In this document: positions 32,093-42,359 of the stretch, in pieces
Layout: each line of letters opens with the position of its first letter
How positions within the stretch are numbered: the stretch's first letter is position 1
Position numbers and translations under genes: made by a program
Notes under the pieces: model-generated
Told to the model about the DNA's origin: nothing
Database searches by the model: none
What the model saw: the letters and a program-made list of their open reading frames with translations, nothing else
NCBI RefSeq assembly: GCF_041228105.1
Contig: NZ_CP166097.1
Location: forward strand, 4,526,001-4,590,000
Direction: 5' to 3'
Length of the DNA: 64,000 nucleotides
Source: Pectobacterium aroidearum
GTDB lineage: Bacteria > Pseudomonadota > Gammaproteobacteria > Enterobacterales > Enterobacteriaceae

Positions 32093-35000
32093 ATGCTGTG
32101 GCGCCAATTATTCAGTAAGAAAAGTGACCATCCAACTGACCACATTGAGCAGGCTTATTCCGCTCCTCTTGGTTTTGTCCTTGAATCCCGCGTCTTATTT
32201 GACGGCGCAATAGCCGCAACGGCCACTCAGGCCGAAACCAGCAATTCGAGTGATGCCACGGCTTCTTCTAATCCTAATTCTGCACAGACTGCCAATCATT
32301 CTGCTGAAGCCGCATCGGAGAACAACACATCATCCGATCAGAATAGTGCCACGCATGACATCACGACTGACGTCGTTGTACAGGCTGTTGCAGGCGAAAC
32401 AATACGTAAAGAAGCGGTATTTATTGATACGGCGCTGACGGATTACCAAACACTGGTCAACAGTGTCCCCGCTGGGGTTGATGTGTTTTTATTGGATAGC
32501 AGTAAAGACGGACTGACTCAAATGGCGGTATGGGCTGAAACTCATACTGGTTACGATGCGATCCATATATTGAGCCATGGCAACGAAGGGCAAGTTCGCC
32601 TTGGTAATCTGACGCTTGATAGTGCTACGGCGGAGGCACGTTCGGCCGACCTTGCTAAACTCGGCACAGCGTTAACACAGGATGGCGATCTGCTGCTCTA
32701 TGGCTGTGATATTGCACAGGACACAGGAAAAAGCTTTGTCTCTTTACTATCACAGCTCACTCAGGCAGATATTGCAGCCTCGGATGATTTAACTGGCGCC
32801 ATAGCCAAAGGTGGCAACTGGCAACTGGAAACAACGGTTGGCAGCATAGAAACGAACAATGCTGCATTGGGTGAAATAACCTCAAATTACAATAATTTAC
32901 TCGCCTCCCCAACTCTCGGCACTAACACATTCTCGCAATTTTCAGGCACGAATACATTTGTTAGCAGCCAGTCTGGTGTCCAATCTTATGATGATATCAA
33001 CAACGGCTTTACCTACGTTGCTTCCAGTACTGACAGAGTAACACTTCAAACTGTTGCTATAAGCGGTAACCAGGTCCTGAATACGATTGTTGCTCCTGGG
33101 GGAAATCTTAACTATTTTGCAATTAAATCGACGGATGGCAGCGAATTCAACCTATCGAATATTGATCTTAGAGGGCTGGGCAATTACGCATCAACGTTCA
33201 CAATCACTGGGTATAAAGACGGTAGCGCGGTGGCGGGTGCAACGCAAACCATCACCCTCACGACCGCATTCCAGACGGCGACACTCTCCAATGCCTTTCA
33301 AAATATTGACGAGGTGAGATTAACAACAGCGACACTCGGTAATGGTACTGTCCAATGGGATAATATCGTCACCGCACCTGTCGTCGCTTCCACCGATAAC
33401 GTTCCCAGCATAGCAGGCTCAGCGACAAACCCTACCTATACAGAAAACGGCACCGACGTCGGCTTATTTACCAACGTAATCGCTAACACCAACGACAGTG
33501 GACAAACCTTTACCAGCGCCACCTTTACCGTAACCAACGTAGCAGACAGTACCGAATACCTGAATATTAACGGTGTCAAGGTGTCCTTGATCAATGGCAA
33601 TAGCGTCACACTCGGCAGCGGTTACGGGTCGGCCAGTGTTTCCCTCAGCGCAGGCACAGCCACCATCAGCCTAAGCGGAGCAACGCTGAGCAATGCCGAT
33701 ATGGGCACCTTGCTATCTGGCATGACCTACGGCAACAGCAGTGAAAATCCCCATACCACCGCACGGGTCGTGACCCTGACTCAGGTCACCGATTCTGGTG
33801 CCAGCAACAACAGCTACAGCCCCGGCAATATCGCCAGCACCGTCACCGTGGTTGCCGTCAATGATGCGCCAACGGATCTGGCTCTCTCCAACACGACATT
33901 CGGCCAGTCTCTGGGCAGCAACGGCATCGTTGGGACACTGTCGGCAACCGACGTAGACTCCACCACCTTTACCTACAGTCTGGTGAGTGGCGCTGGCAGT
34001 ACTGATAATGCGCTATTTATCCTCAGCGGCAGCACGCTGAGAGCGGTTAATGCCGCCACCATGGCAGCCGGAACCTATTCCGTGCGTCTCCAGGTCTCCG
34101 ACGGGCAAGCCACCTATGAGAAGGTCATCACCTTAACGGTGGCCGACGATATCGCCCCCACCTTTGACGCAACTCCAACGATCACCGCACCGACCACCAG
34201 CGGTTTTACCCTTAACACTGATCTGAGCGAAGCCGGTACCGTTTATTACGTGGTGGTGTCGGATGGCGCCAGCGCACCGAGCGTCACTCAGGTCATTAGC
34301 GGGCAGAACGCCGCAGGTAGCGCGGCATTGGCTTCCGGCAGTCAGGTATCCAGCAGCGCGCCCTACAGTCAGGCCCTGACGCTGACCGGCCTGGCAGCAG
34401 CAACCGCCTATGACGTGTATGTGGTGGCCAGAGACAGCGCCGGGAATGCCACCATCAGCGTGGTCAAACTCGATGTCACCACCGCCGCGAGCAGCACTGC
34501 GCCAACGCTGTCCGCCACAGGCAGCAATCCGGTATTTATTGGCGGGATGGCGGGAGCCGTCGATCTGTTTAGCGGTGTCAGTGCAGACACGCGAGACAGC
34601 GGGCAAACCTTTAACTCACTGACCCTGACCGTGTCCAACGTCAGCGACAGCGGTGAATTTATCAGCGTGGCAGGCAACACCATCAGTCTGGCGAGCAATG
34701 GCAGCGGCACGCTGACCGGCATCGGCAGTTATACGGTAACGCGCGTCGGCAACACCGTGACGCTACAACTGAGCGGGATGAGCGCCAGCAACACGCAATT
34801 TGCCGGTCTGGTAGATGGCTTACGCTACGGCAATAGCAACAGCAGCGTCACGGCGGCCACACGAGATGTGTCCTTAACCGCCGTCAGAGATAGCGGTACC
34901 AACAACAACACCACAGCGTTAAGCCTAACGTCATCAGTGAATGTATTAGCCAGCAACAGCGCGCTGTATGTTACCTCTGGAGACGATACCGGCGACGATG

Positions 35001-38000
35001 CGTCTTTCGGCAATAGCTTACAAGACGATCTCAATGATGGCGGCGGGCTCAGTCTGCGCGAAGCATTGCATTGGGCCAACCTGACCCCCGGTATCGACCG
35101 CATTGTGTTCCAGACCAACGTCACGCTGGCTGAAGGCCTGCTGGTCCCGACCAGTTCCATGTTGATCGACGGGCAAAGTTTTACCCTGAACGGCGGCGGT
35201 TATTCCGGCTTTCAAATCAACACGTCGTCAATCACCCTCGCCATTCAGAACCTGACATTGACGAATTTCACCACCAGCACTAATCAGGTTACCGGTGGCG
35301 TATTGGGGATCCATTACGGTGCGACGGACATCAATTTCAGGCTGTATAACGTCGATATCTCCGGCAATACCGACGACACCTGGGGTACCGGTATGATTGA
35401 CCTGTTCAATATTGCCCCAGGCAGGTATATCGTCGATTTGGATCAGGTCAATATTCATAATAACGTGCTGTTTGGCGGCTTGAATGAAGAAGGCGTTGTC
35501 CGACTGTTCGTAGCCGGTACTCAGCACACCGTCTCGCTGTCGATCACTAATTCCGCCATTTACAACAACGGCAGTTTCAACCCAGCCAGCGGGAATATTG
35601 GCGTGGCCGGCATTTACGTAACGGCGAGCTTGAGCAACGCCACCAGCACGCACATCAGCTTGATGAACACCACCATCACCGGTCAGGATGCGGGCATGGT
35701 GTTTGGGTTCACCGGTGGCTCGACAAACTGGGTCGCCAACATACGCAACTCGATTATTTCCGGTAACACGGTCGATGTCACCACCTTCTATTCTGGTGGT
35801 ACTGGTGGGACTTATACCCTGCTCGGCAACAACAATCTGATCGGCGGTACTGTCAACCTGATTTCGACGGCAGATCCGCGTCTGGCTGCGACTGCCACCA
35901 ATGCGATTAATCAGGGCGATCGCTTCTCTGTCACCGGTGACGCAGATGCACGTGGTTTGGATCGTGTGCGGCAAGGGGCTGTCGATATCGGTGCTTACGA
36001 ATCGCAGTTTGCCTCGGGTGTAAGTCCACAGGTGGACCTGAACGGCGCAAGCTCAGGCAATGACTATAGCGCCACCGTCTCCAGCGGCTTGAGCACGGGC
36101 GTGCCTATAACCGATATGCTGGCAACACTCTCGCAAACCGACGGCGACACACGCCTGTGGACGCTGACGCTCTCTCTGGCGGGCAACGTCAATGGCAGCA
36201 GCGAATATTTGACGTTATCGCAACAGGCATTATTGGCCGCCCATGCCGCGGGCATCAACGTGTCAGGTGATGGCAGCCAAACGGTTACCCTCACCGGTGG
36301 TGCCACGCTGGACGCCTTCCAGACAGCGTTACGCGCCATCGTTTATGTTAATGTCGCCACCACGCCCACCGCAGGCAATCGCACCATTTCGGTTACCGCC
36401 AATGACGATGCCAGCAGCAGTGCGACCTCAACGTTGACGGTCGTTGTTGGCAATCCTCCCGTGGTCGCAACGCCAATACCCGCACAGAGCGTGGCGCAGG
36501 ATGGAAGCCTGAGCTTCACCGTACCAGCAGGTACCTTCACGGATCCGGATGGCGATACGCTGACACTGAGCGCCACATTGGCCAACGGTTCACCGCTGCC
36601 GAGCTGGCTCACCTTTAATCCGGCCACAGGCACCTTCACTGGCACGCCGGGCAACGCCGATGTCGGAATCCTGAGCATCAAAGTTACCGCCACCGATACC
36701 ACCAATGCCTCGGTCAGCACCACCTTTAGCCTGACCGTCACCAACGTCAACGACGCGCCAATCGTCGCAACGCCAATACCGGCACAGAGCGTGGCGCAGG
36801 ATGGCAGTCTGAGCTTTACCGTACCCGCAGGCACCTTCACGGATCCGGATGGCGATACTCTCTCTCTGAGCGCCACGCTGGCCAACGGTTCACCGCTGCC
36901 AGGTTGGCTCACCTTTAATTCGGCCACCGGCACCTTCTCCGGCACGCCGGGTAATGCGGATGTCGGCACCCTAAGCATTAAGGTCATCGCCAACGATGGC
37001 AATGCCTCCGTCAGCACCACCTTTAGTCTGACTATCACCAATGTTAACGATGCACCGATGGTCTCCGCCACTATTCCGGCGCAAAGTGTGGCGCAGGATG
37101 GTAGCCTGAACTTCACCGTTCCGGCAGGCACCTTTACCGATCCGGATGGCGATACGCTGACACTAAGTGCCACATTGGCCAACGGTTCAGCGCTGCCAGG
37201 CTGGCTCACCTTTAATCCGTCCACCGGCACCTTCTCTGGTACACCGGGCAACGCCGATGTCGGTACCCTGAGCATCAAAGTCACCGCCCACGATGGTAGT
37301 GCTTCGGTCAGCACCACCTTTAACCTGACCATCACCAACGTCAACGACGCCCCCGTGGTCGCCACGCCAATACCCGCACAGAGCGTGGCACAGAATGGTA
37401 GCCTGAGTTTCACCGTACCCGCTGGCACCTTCACCGATCCTGATGTCGGTGATACGCTGACCCTCAGCGCTACGCTGGCCGATGGTTCGCCGCTGCCAGG
37501 TTGGATCACGTTCAATTCAGCCACCGGCACTTTCTCCGGCACGCCCGGTAACGCCGATGTCGGCAGCCTGTCCATCCGCGTCACCGCCACCGATGGCAGC
37601 AACGCCTCGGTGCATACTGATTTCAGCCTGACCATCACCAACGTCAACGACACGCCTGTGGTCGCCACGCCGATACCCGCACAGAGCGTGGCACAGGGTA
37701 ACGGCCTGAATTTCACCGTACCCGCTGGTACCTTCACCGATCCTGATGTCGGCGATACCCTGACGTTGAGCGCCACGTTGGCCAACGGCTCACCGCTGCC
37801 AGGTTGGATCACGTTCAATTCAGCCACGGGCACCTTCTCTGGTACGCCGGGCAACGCCGATATCGGTAGCCTGTCTATCCGCGTCACCGCTACCGACGGC
37901 AGCAACGCCTCGGTACATACTGATTTCAGCCTGACGATCACCAACATCAACGACGCTCCGGTGGTTGCCACACCGATACCCGCCCAGAGCGTGGCACAGG

Positions 38001-40657
38001 ATGGCAGCCTGAATTTCACCGTACCGGCAGGCACTTTCACGGACCCGGACGGCGATACCCTGACCTTGAGCGCCACCCTCGCCAACGGCTCTCCGCTGCC
38101 GGGCTGGCTCACCTTCAATCCGGCCACTGGCACCTTCTCCGGCACGCCGGGCAATGCGGATGTCGGCAGCCTGTCAATCCGCGTCACTGCCACCGACGGC
38201 AGCAACGCCTCGGTGCATACTGATTTCAGTCTGACCGTCACCAACGTCAACGATGCTCCGGTGGTCGCGACGCCGATACCGGCACAAAGCGTGGTACAGG
38301 ATGGCAGCCTGAATTTCACCGTACCGGCAGGCACCTTCACGGACCCGGATGGCGATACCCTGACGTTGAGCGCCACGCTGGCCAACGGCTCACCGCTACC
38401 GAGCTGGATCACCTTTAATCCGGCCACTGGCACTTTCTCCGGTACGCCAGGCAATGGTGATATCGGCAATCTGAGCATTAAGGTCACCGCCAACGATGGC
38501 GATGCCTCGATCAGTACCACTTTCAGCCTGACAGTCACGCCATCGAACCAGGCCCCCGTGGTATCCACGCCAATCCCGCCGCAAAGCGTGGCGCAGGACG
38601 GCGGCTTCAACTTTACCGTGCCTGCGGGCACCTTCAGCGATCCGGATGGTGATGCGCTGACGCTCAGCGCCACCCTCGCCGACGGCTCCCCGCTGCCAAG
38701 CTGGCTGCACTTCGATCCTGCTATTGGCACCTTCTCCGGTACGCCGGGTAATGGCGATGTGGGTACGCTGGTGATCCGGGTAACGGCTACCGACGGCAGC
38801 AATACCTCAATTAGCACCAGCTTTGGCCTGACGGTGACCAATGTTAACGATGCGCCTGTGGTTGCTACACCAATCCCGCCGCAAAGCGTGGCGCAGGATG
38901 GCGGTTTCAACTTTACCGTGCCTGCGGGCACCTTCAGCGATCCGGATGGCGATACCCTGACGCTCAGCGCCACCCTCGCCGACGGCTCGCCGCTACCGGG
39001 CTGGCTGCACTTCGATCCTGCTATCGGTACCTTCTCCGGTACGCCGGGCAATGGCGATGTCGGCACGGTGGTCATCCGGGTAACCGCTACCGACGGCAGC
39101 AATACCTCCGTCAGCACCAGCTTTGGCCTGACGGTGACCAACGTTAACGATGCGCCGGTGGTTGCCACGCCAATCCCGCCGCAAAGTGTGGCGCAGGATG
39201 GCGGCTTCAACTTTACCGTGCCTGCGGGCACCTTCAGCGATCCCGATGGCGATACCCTGACGCTCAGCGCCACCCTCGCCGACGGCTCGCCGCTGCCGGG
39301 CTGGCTGCGTTTCGATCCTGTTATCGGCACCTTCTCCGGTACGCCGGACAATGGCGATGTCGGCACGGTGATCATCCGGGTAACAGCCACCGACGGCAGC
39401 AATACCTCCGTCAGCACCAGCTTTGGCCTGACGGTGACCAACGTTAACGATGCGCCGGTGGTTGCCACGCCAATCCCGCCGCAAAGTGTGGCGCAGGATG
39501 GCGGCTTCAACTTTACCGTGCCTGCGGGCACCTTCAGCGATCCGGATGGCGATACCCTGACGCTCAGCGCGACTCTCGCCGACGGCTCGCCGCTGCCGGG
39601 CTGGCTGCGTTTCGATCCTGCTATCGGCACCTTCTCCGGTACGCCGGGCAATGGTGATGTGGGCACGGTGGTGATTCGGGTAACCGCTACCGACGGCAGC
39701 AATACCTCAATTAGCACCAGCTTTGGTCTGACGGTAACCAACGTTAACGATGCGCCGGTGGTTGCTACCCCTATCCCAGCGCAAAGTGTGGCGCAGGATG
39801 GCGGCTTCAACTTTACCGTGCCTGCGGGCACATTTGTCGATCCCGATGGCGATACGTTGACGCTCAGCGCGACTCTCGCCGACGGCTCACCGCTGCCAGG
39901 CTGGCTGCGCTTCGATCCTGCTATAGGCACCTTCTCCGGTACGCCGGGTAATGGCGATGTGGGCACGCTGGTGATCCGGTTAACGGCCACCGACGGCAGC
40001 AATACCTCAATTAGCGCCAGCTTTGGCTTGACGGTGACACGCAGCATTGTGGGCGGCGATCCCCAATTTAAAGCCAACGACGGTCTTGGCCGGACACCAT
40101 CATTCAGCGATACGCGCCAGCAATCTACACAGGATATCGCGGCAGCAGAGCAGACGTTAGGTGGCCTGATTGCCAATCCGTCACTCGGCAGTCTTACCCT
40201 AGGTAACGATGGTGCCCCGAGATCAGTAATGTCTGCCATCTTCGCCACCGGACGTCAGAACACAGAGACAAGCACCCTCCCAGTCAGTCAGGTGGCAGGG
40301 GCTTTCGGACATGGCGTAGCCAGCGGCATTGGCGTTAATTTCGACAGCACGTTAGGTTCCTTCCCGAGCTTTAGCAAAGATTCTGCACTCGGCGGTACCT
40401 CATCGCTGGCCAGTACGTTCTCGGGGATCTATCTGCCTTCGCTAACACCAATGGAGGTCTTCTCCGGCGGCAGTTGGAAAGACATTCCACTCGATAGGGC
40501 GAGTAACGCAATGAATAGCACGGATGACAGCACTGGGCGCTCTGTGGCATTTACGCCCTCGCTCCACCGGCAATTACAACAGATAGGTGACTCGGAACTA
40601 CAACGCCTGGCCGCTATTGAGCAAGCGTTGCAGGAAAGTGGTCAGCAGCAAGGATAA
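32093..40657 (+). CDS. Giant DUF4347 repeat adhesin (2854 aa)
   Basis: A very large surface protein. It has no classical signal peptide, but it carries a LEPR-like motif LESRVLFDGA at 30-39. DUF4347 spans about 108-270 with ILSHG (His162) and LLYGC (Cys205). Cadherin/Ig-like and FN3-like domains fill about 270-955. A right-handed beta-helix region with a LSLREAL entry motif covers about 959-1305. A linker leads to twelve tandem ~100-residue cadherin-like repeats (about 1455-2648), each with DPDGDTLTLSATL and GTFSGTPGN. A unique 200-residue tail follows. No RTX GGxGxD repeats are seen. TGGAG lies 8 nt before the ATG. It is the probable cargo of the neighbouring secretion genes. Confidence 0.9.
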   Translation: MLWRQLFSKKSDHPTDHIEQAYSAPLGFVLESRVLFDGAIAATATQAETSNSSDATASSNPNSAQTANHSAEAASENNTSSDQNSATHDITTDVVVQAVAGETIRKEAVFIDTALTDYQTLVNSVPAGVDVFLLDSSKDGLTQMAVWAETHTGYDAIHILSHGNEGQVRLGNLTLDSATAEARSADLAKLGTALTQDGDLLLYGCDIAQDTGKSFVSLLSQLTQADIAASDDLTGAIAKGGNWQLETTVGSIETNNAALGEITSNYNNLLASPTLGTNTFSQFSGTNTFVSSQSGVQSYDDINNGFTYVASSTDRVTLQTVAISGNQVLNTIVAPGGNLNYFAIKSTDGSEFNLSNIDLRGLGNYASTFTITGYKDGSAVAGATQTITLTTAFQTATLSNAFQNIDEVRLTTATLGNGTVQWDNIVTAPVVASTDNVPSIAGSATNPTYTENGTDVGLFTNVIANTNDSGQTFTSATFTVTNVADSTEYLNINGVKVSLINGNSVTLGSGYGSASVSLSAGTATISLSGATLSNADMGTLLSGMTYGNSSENPHTTARVVTLTQVTDSGASNNSYSPGNIASTVTVVAVNDAPTDLALSNTTFGQSLGSNGIVGTLSATDVDSTTFTYSLVSGAGSTDNALFILSGSTLRAVNAATMAAGTYSVRLQVSDGQATYEKVITLTVADDIAPTFDATPTITAPTTSGFTLNTDLSEAGTVYYVVVSDGASAPSVTQVISGQNAAGSAALASGSQVSSSAPYSQALTLTGLAAATAYDVYVVARDSAGNATISVVKLDVTTAASSTAPTLSATGSNPVFIGGMAGAVDLFSGVSADTRDSGQTFNSLTLTVSNVSDSGEFISVAGNTISLASNGSGTLTGIGSYTVTRVGNTVTLQLSGMSASNTQFAGLVDGLRYGNSNSSVTAATRDVSLTAVRDSGTNNNTTALSLTSSVNVLASNSALYVTSGDDTGDDASFGNSLQDDLNDGGGLSLREALHWANLTPGIDRIVFQTNVTLAEGLLVPTSSMLIDGQSFTLNGGGYSGFQINTSSITLAIQNLTLTNFTTSTNQVTGGVLGIHYGATDINFRLYNVDISGNTDDTWGTGMIDLFNIAPGRYIVDLDQVNIHNNVLFGGLNEEGVVRLFVAGTQHTVSLSITNSAIYNNGSFNPASGNIGVAGIYVTASLSNATSTHISLMNTTITGQDAGMVFGFTGGSTNWVANIRNSIISGNTVDVTTFYSGGTGGTYTLLGNNNLIGGTVNLISTADPRLAATATNAINQGDRFSVTGDADARGLDRVRQGAVDIGAYESQFASGVSPQVDLNGASSGNDYSATVSSGLSTGVPITDMLATLSQTDGDTRLWTLTLSLAGNVNGSSEYLTLSQQALLAAHAAGINVSGDGSQTVTLTGGATLDAFQTALRAIVYVNVATTPTAGNRTISVTANDDASSSATSTLTVVVGNPPVVATPIPAQSVAQDGSLSFTVPAGTFTDPDGDTLTLSATLANGSPLPSWLTFNPATGTFTGTPGNADVGILSIKVTATDTTNASVSTTFSLTVTNVNDAPIVATPIPAQSVAQDGSLSFTVPAGTFTDPDGDTLSLSATLANGSPLPGWLTFNSATGTFSGTPGNADVGTLSIKVIANDGNASVSTTFSLTITNVNDAPMVSATIPAQSVAQDGSLNFTVPAGTFTDPDGDTLTLSATLANGSALPGWLTFNPSTGTFSGTPGNADVGTLSIKVTAHDGSASVSTTFNLTITNVNDAPVVATPIPAQSVAQNGSLSFTVPAGTFTDPDVGDTLTLSATLADGSPLPGWITFNSATGTFSGTPGNADVGSLSIRVTATDGSNASVHTDFSLTITNVNDTPVVATPIPAQSVAQGNGLNFTVPAGTFTDPDVGDTLTLSATLANGSPLPGWITFNSATGTFSGTPGNADIGSLSIRVTATDGSNASVHTDFSLTITNINDAPVVATPIPAQSVAQDGSLNFTVPAGTFTDPDGDTLTLSATLANGSPLPGWLTFNPATGTFSGTPGNADVGSLSIRVTATDGSNASVHTDFSLTVTNVNDAPVVATPIPAQSVVQDGSLNFTVPAGTFTDPDGDTLTLSATLANGSPLPSWITFNPATGTFSGTPGNGDIGNLSIKVTANDGDASISTTFSLTVTPSNQAPVVSTPIPPQSVAQDGGFNFTVPAGTFSDPDGDALTLSATLADGSPLPSWLHFDPAIGTFSGTPGNGDVGTLVIRVTATDGSNTSISTSFGLTVTNVNDAPVVATPIPPQSVAQDGGFNFTVPAGTFSDPDGDTLTLSATLADGSPLPGWLHFDPAIGTFSGTPGNGDVGTVVIRVTATDGSNTSVSTSFGLTVTNVNDAPVVATPIPPQSVAQDGGFNFTVPAGTFSDPDGDTLTLSATLADGSPLPGWLRFDPVIGTFSGTPDNGDVGTVIIRVTATDGSNTSVSTSFGLTVTNVNDAPVVATPIPPQSVAQDGGFNFTVPAGTFSDPDGDTLTLSATLADGSPLPGWLRFDPAIGTFSGTPGNGDVGTVVIRVTATDGSNTSISTSFGLTVTNVNDAPVVATPIPAQSVAQDGGFNFTVPAGTFVDPDGDTLTLSATLADGSPLPGWLRFDPAIGTFSGTPGNGDVGTLVIRLTATDGSNTSISASFGLTVTRSIVGGDPQFKANDGLGRTPSFSDTRQQSTQDIAAAEQTLGGLIANPSLGSLTLGNDGAPRSVMSAIFATGRQNTETSTLPVSQVAGAFGHGVASGIGVNFDSTLGSFPSFSKDSALGGTSSLASTFSGIYLPSLTPMEVFSGGSWKDIPLDRASNAMNSTDDSTGRSVAFTPSLHRQLQQIGDSELQRLAAIEQALQESGQQQG
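36457..40035 (+). repeat. Twelve tandem ~300-bp coding repeats
   Basis: Twelve copies of a unit of about 290-306 bp encode cadherin-like repeats of the adhesin. Copies 8-12 (from about 38565) are spaced exactly 300 bp and nearly identical in DNA. Copies 4-5 carry a DPDVGDTL insertion and copies 1-3 are more diverged. The gradient suggests recent expansion from the 3' side. Confidence 0.92.
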
Positions 40658-40765
40658 TCCTGCACAACAGTGCAGCAATCAGCGATATGCAAGGCGATCG
40701 CAATCACAGCCAGAACCATCACAAAAACAAAATTGGTAATAATGACAATGACGAGGAGCGGAATC

Positions 40766-42274
40766 GTGTTAAAGGGTCGGAAACTATTTAGCCTTAGCGC
40801 CATCGTGCTAGCCGCCAGCGGCTGTGCCGTGACCACCCAGCCGATCAGCAAGGTCGAAAGCGGGCAACGCAGCCAGCAGGACCGAGTCGCCATGTTCAGC
40901 CAGCAGGAGCCCGTCACGGCACCGATTACGCTGTATGATGCGATGGCACGCGCGCTGAAATACAACCTCGAATCACGCTTAAAAGTGATGGAATATGCGC
41001 TGAGTCAGCAGCAACTGGAACTGGCACGTTACGATATGCTGCCCAAGATCGCGGCATCGGCAGGCTATGTGGGGCGTAATAATATGAGCGCTTCCAGCAG
41101 CCGCAGCGTGGAAACGGGGCGAACCTCTCTGGAACCGTCCACCTCGCAGGATCGTGACCGCGATGTGGCCGATCTGACCATGGTATGGAACGTGCTCGAC
41201 TTTGGCGTCAGCTACGTGACCGCCCAGCAAAAATCGGATCAGCGCTGGATTGCCGAAGAGCGTAAACGCAAAGTCGTGCACACCATCCTGCAAGACGTGC
41301 GCTCCGCCTACTGGCGCGCCGTGGCTGCCGAACGCTTGTTGGGGCAGATTGATGGCCTGATCGCCCGCGTCAACACAGCACGTGACGCGAGTGAGCACAT
41401 GTCGTCACAGCAGATTGGCGATCCCATCGAAGCGCTGAGCTATCAACGCGCGCTGATCGACGCCACACGCCAATTGGAAGAACAGCGTCGTGCACTGTCG
41501 CTCGCCAAGACTGAGCTGGCGACTTTGATGAACCTGCCATTGGATACGGCCTACAAGCTCGCTTTGCCACAAAGTGGTGACGAAACCGTACCGCAGTTGA
41601 ATGTCGATGTGAAGGTGCTGGAAGAAGCGGCGCTGGTCAGTCGCCCAGAACTGCGCGAGCAGGATTATCAGGTGCGAATTCATGCCGCTGAAACCCGCAA
41701 AGCGCTGCTGCGTATGCTGCCCGGCGTGGAAATCAGCGCAGGCGGCCACTATGACAGCAACTCCTTCCTGGTCAACAACAGCTGGGCTGACGTCGGCGTG
41801 AAAGCGACCTGGAACCTGTTCAATCTGTTGTCCGGCCCAGCCGCGCGTAAAGCCGCTCAGGCTAACGAATCCGTGTCGGAAATGCAGCGTCAGGCAATGT
41901 CATTGGCGATTATGGCACAGTTGTACATCGCCCGAGCCAACTTCAATGAAGCGCAGCGACAATATAAAACCAGTTCAGAATTACGCAATCTTGACGCTAA
42001 AATCGTCGAACAGCTGAGAAACCGCTATAAGGCTAACAGCATTGGCGAACTACAGTTGATTCAAGGCGAGCTGAACGCCCTCAATGCCAGTTTGCGCCAG
42101 GATCTGGCCTATGCAGAACTGCGTAATTCCTACGGCCAGATATTCTCGACAATCGGATTGGATTTGCTGCCGAAATCACTGCCATCCAATAGCCTTGCAG
42201 ATATCAGCCAGTCGCTGCGTCAATCTGATATCAACTGGCAGCAGGGTAAAATCAGTACCTTACAATCATTCTGA
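40766..42274 (+). CDS. TolC-family outer-membrane channel lipoprotein
   Basis: An outer-membrane efflux protein of about 502 residues. The GTG start at 40766 is preferred because GAGGAG lies 7 nt upstream and a lipoprotein signal follows at once (lipobox LAASGC, Cys20). Earlier frame starts from 40670 would put about 30 residues ahead of it. The mature protein shows the two-fold OEP repeat (LYDAMARALKYNLESRLKVMEYALSQ, ELREQDYQVRIHAAETRKALL) with long coiled-coil helices. It lies about 110 bp after the adhesin gene, on the same strand. It supplies the outer-membrane exit for the HlyD-type adaptors encoded upstream. Confidence 0.9.
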   Translation: MLKGRKLFSLSAIVLAASGCAVTTQPISKVESGQRSQQDRVAMFSQQEPVTAPITLYDAMARALKYNLESRLKVMEYALSQQQLELARYDMLPKIAASAGYVGRNNMSASSSRSVETGRTSLEPSTSQDRDRDVADLTMVWNVLDFGVSYVTAQQKSDQRWIAEERKRKVVHTILQDVRSAYWRAVAAERLLGQIDGLIARVNTARDASEHMSSQQIGDPIEALSYQRALIDATRQLEEQRRALSLAKTELATLMNLPLDTAYKLALPQSGDETVPQLNVDVKVLEEAALVSRPELREQDYQVRIHAAETRKALLRMLPGVEISAGGHYDSNSFLVNNSWADVGVKATWNLFNLLSGPAARKAAQANESVSEMQRQAMSLAIMAQLYIARANFNEAQRQYKTSSELRNLDAKIVEQLRNRYKANSIGELQLIQGELNALNASLRQDLAYAELRNSYGQIFSTIGLDLLPKSLPSNSLADISQSLRQSDINWQQGKISTLQSF

Positions 42275-42326
42275 TCAGCGTGTGGCATCGCACATTGCGA
42301 TACCTGAATGTCATTTTTACACGATA

Positions 42327-42355
42327 GATAAAGGGCAGCATCGCTGCCCTTTATC
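42327..42355. terminator. Bidirectional terminator between tolC-like gene and amoH
   Basis: A 13-bp perfect stem, GATAAAGGGCAGC and its complement with loop ATC, lies between the two convergent genes. Short A/T tracts in the stem suit termination from both sides. Confidence 0.75.
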
Positions 42356-42359
42356 ACTG

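Noticed and set aside
36457..40035. A CRISPR-like or satellite array
   Set aside because: The 300-bp units are in frame, code for cadherin-like domains and have no spacer structure.
36343..40248. A 1301-codon open frame on the strand opposite the adhesin repeats
   Set aside because: It exactly mirrors the repeat array, so one stop-free repeat keeps the whole antisense frame open. Its composition (Val/Pro/Ser-rich shadow) and lack of a ribosome-binding site argue against a gene.
32093..40657. An RTX adhesin secreted by an ordinary type I system
   Set aside because: No GGxGxD nonapeptide repeats are visible at the C-terminus, and no ABC exporter gene lies in the locus.
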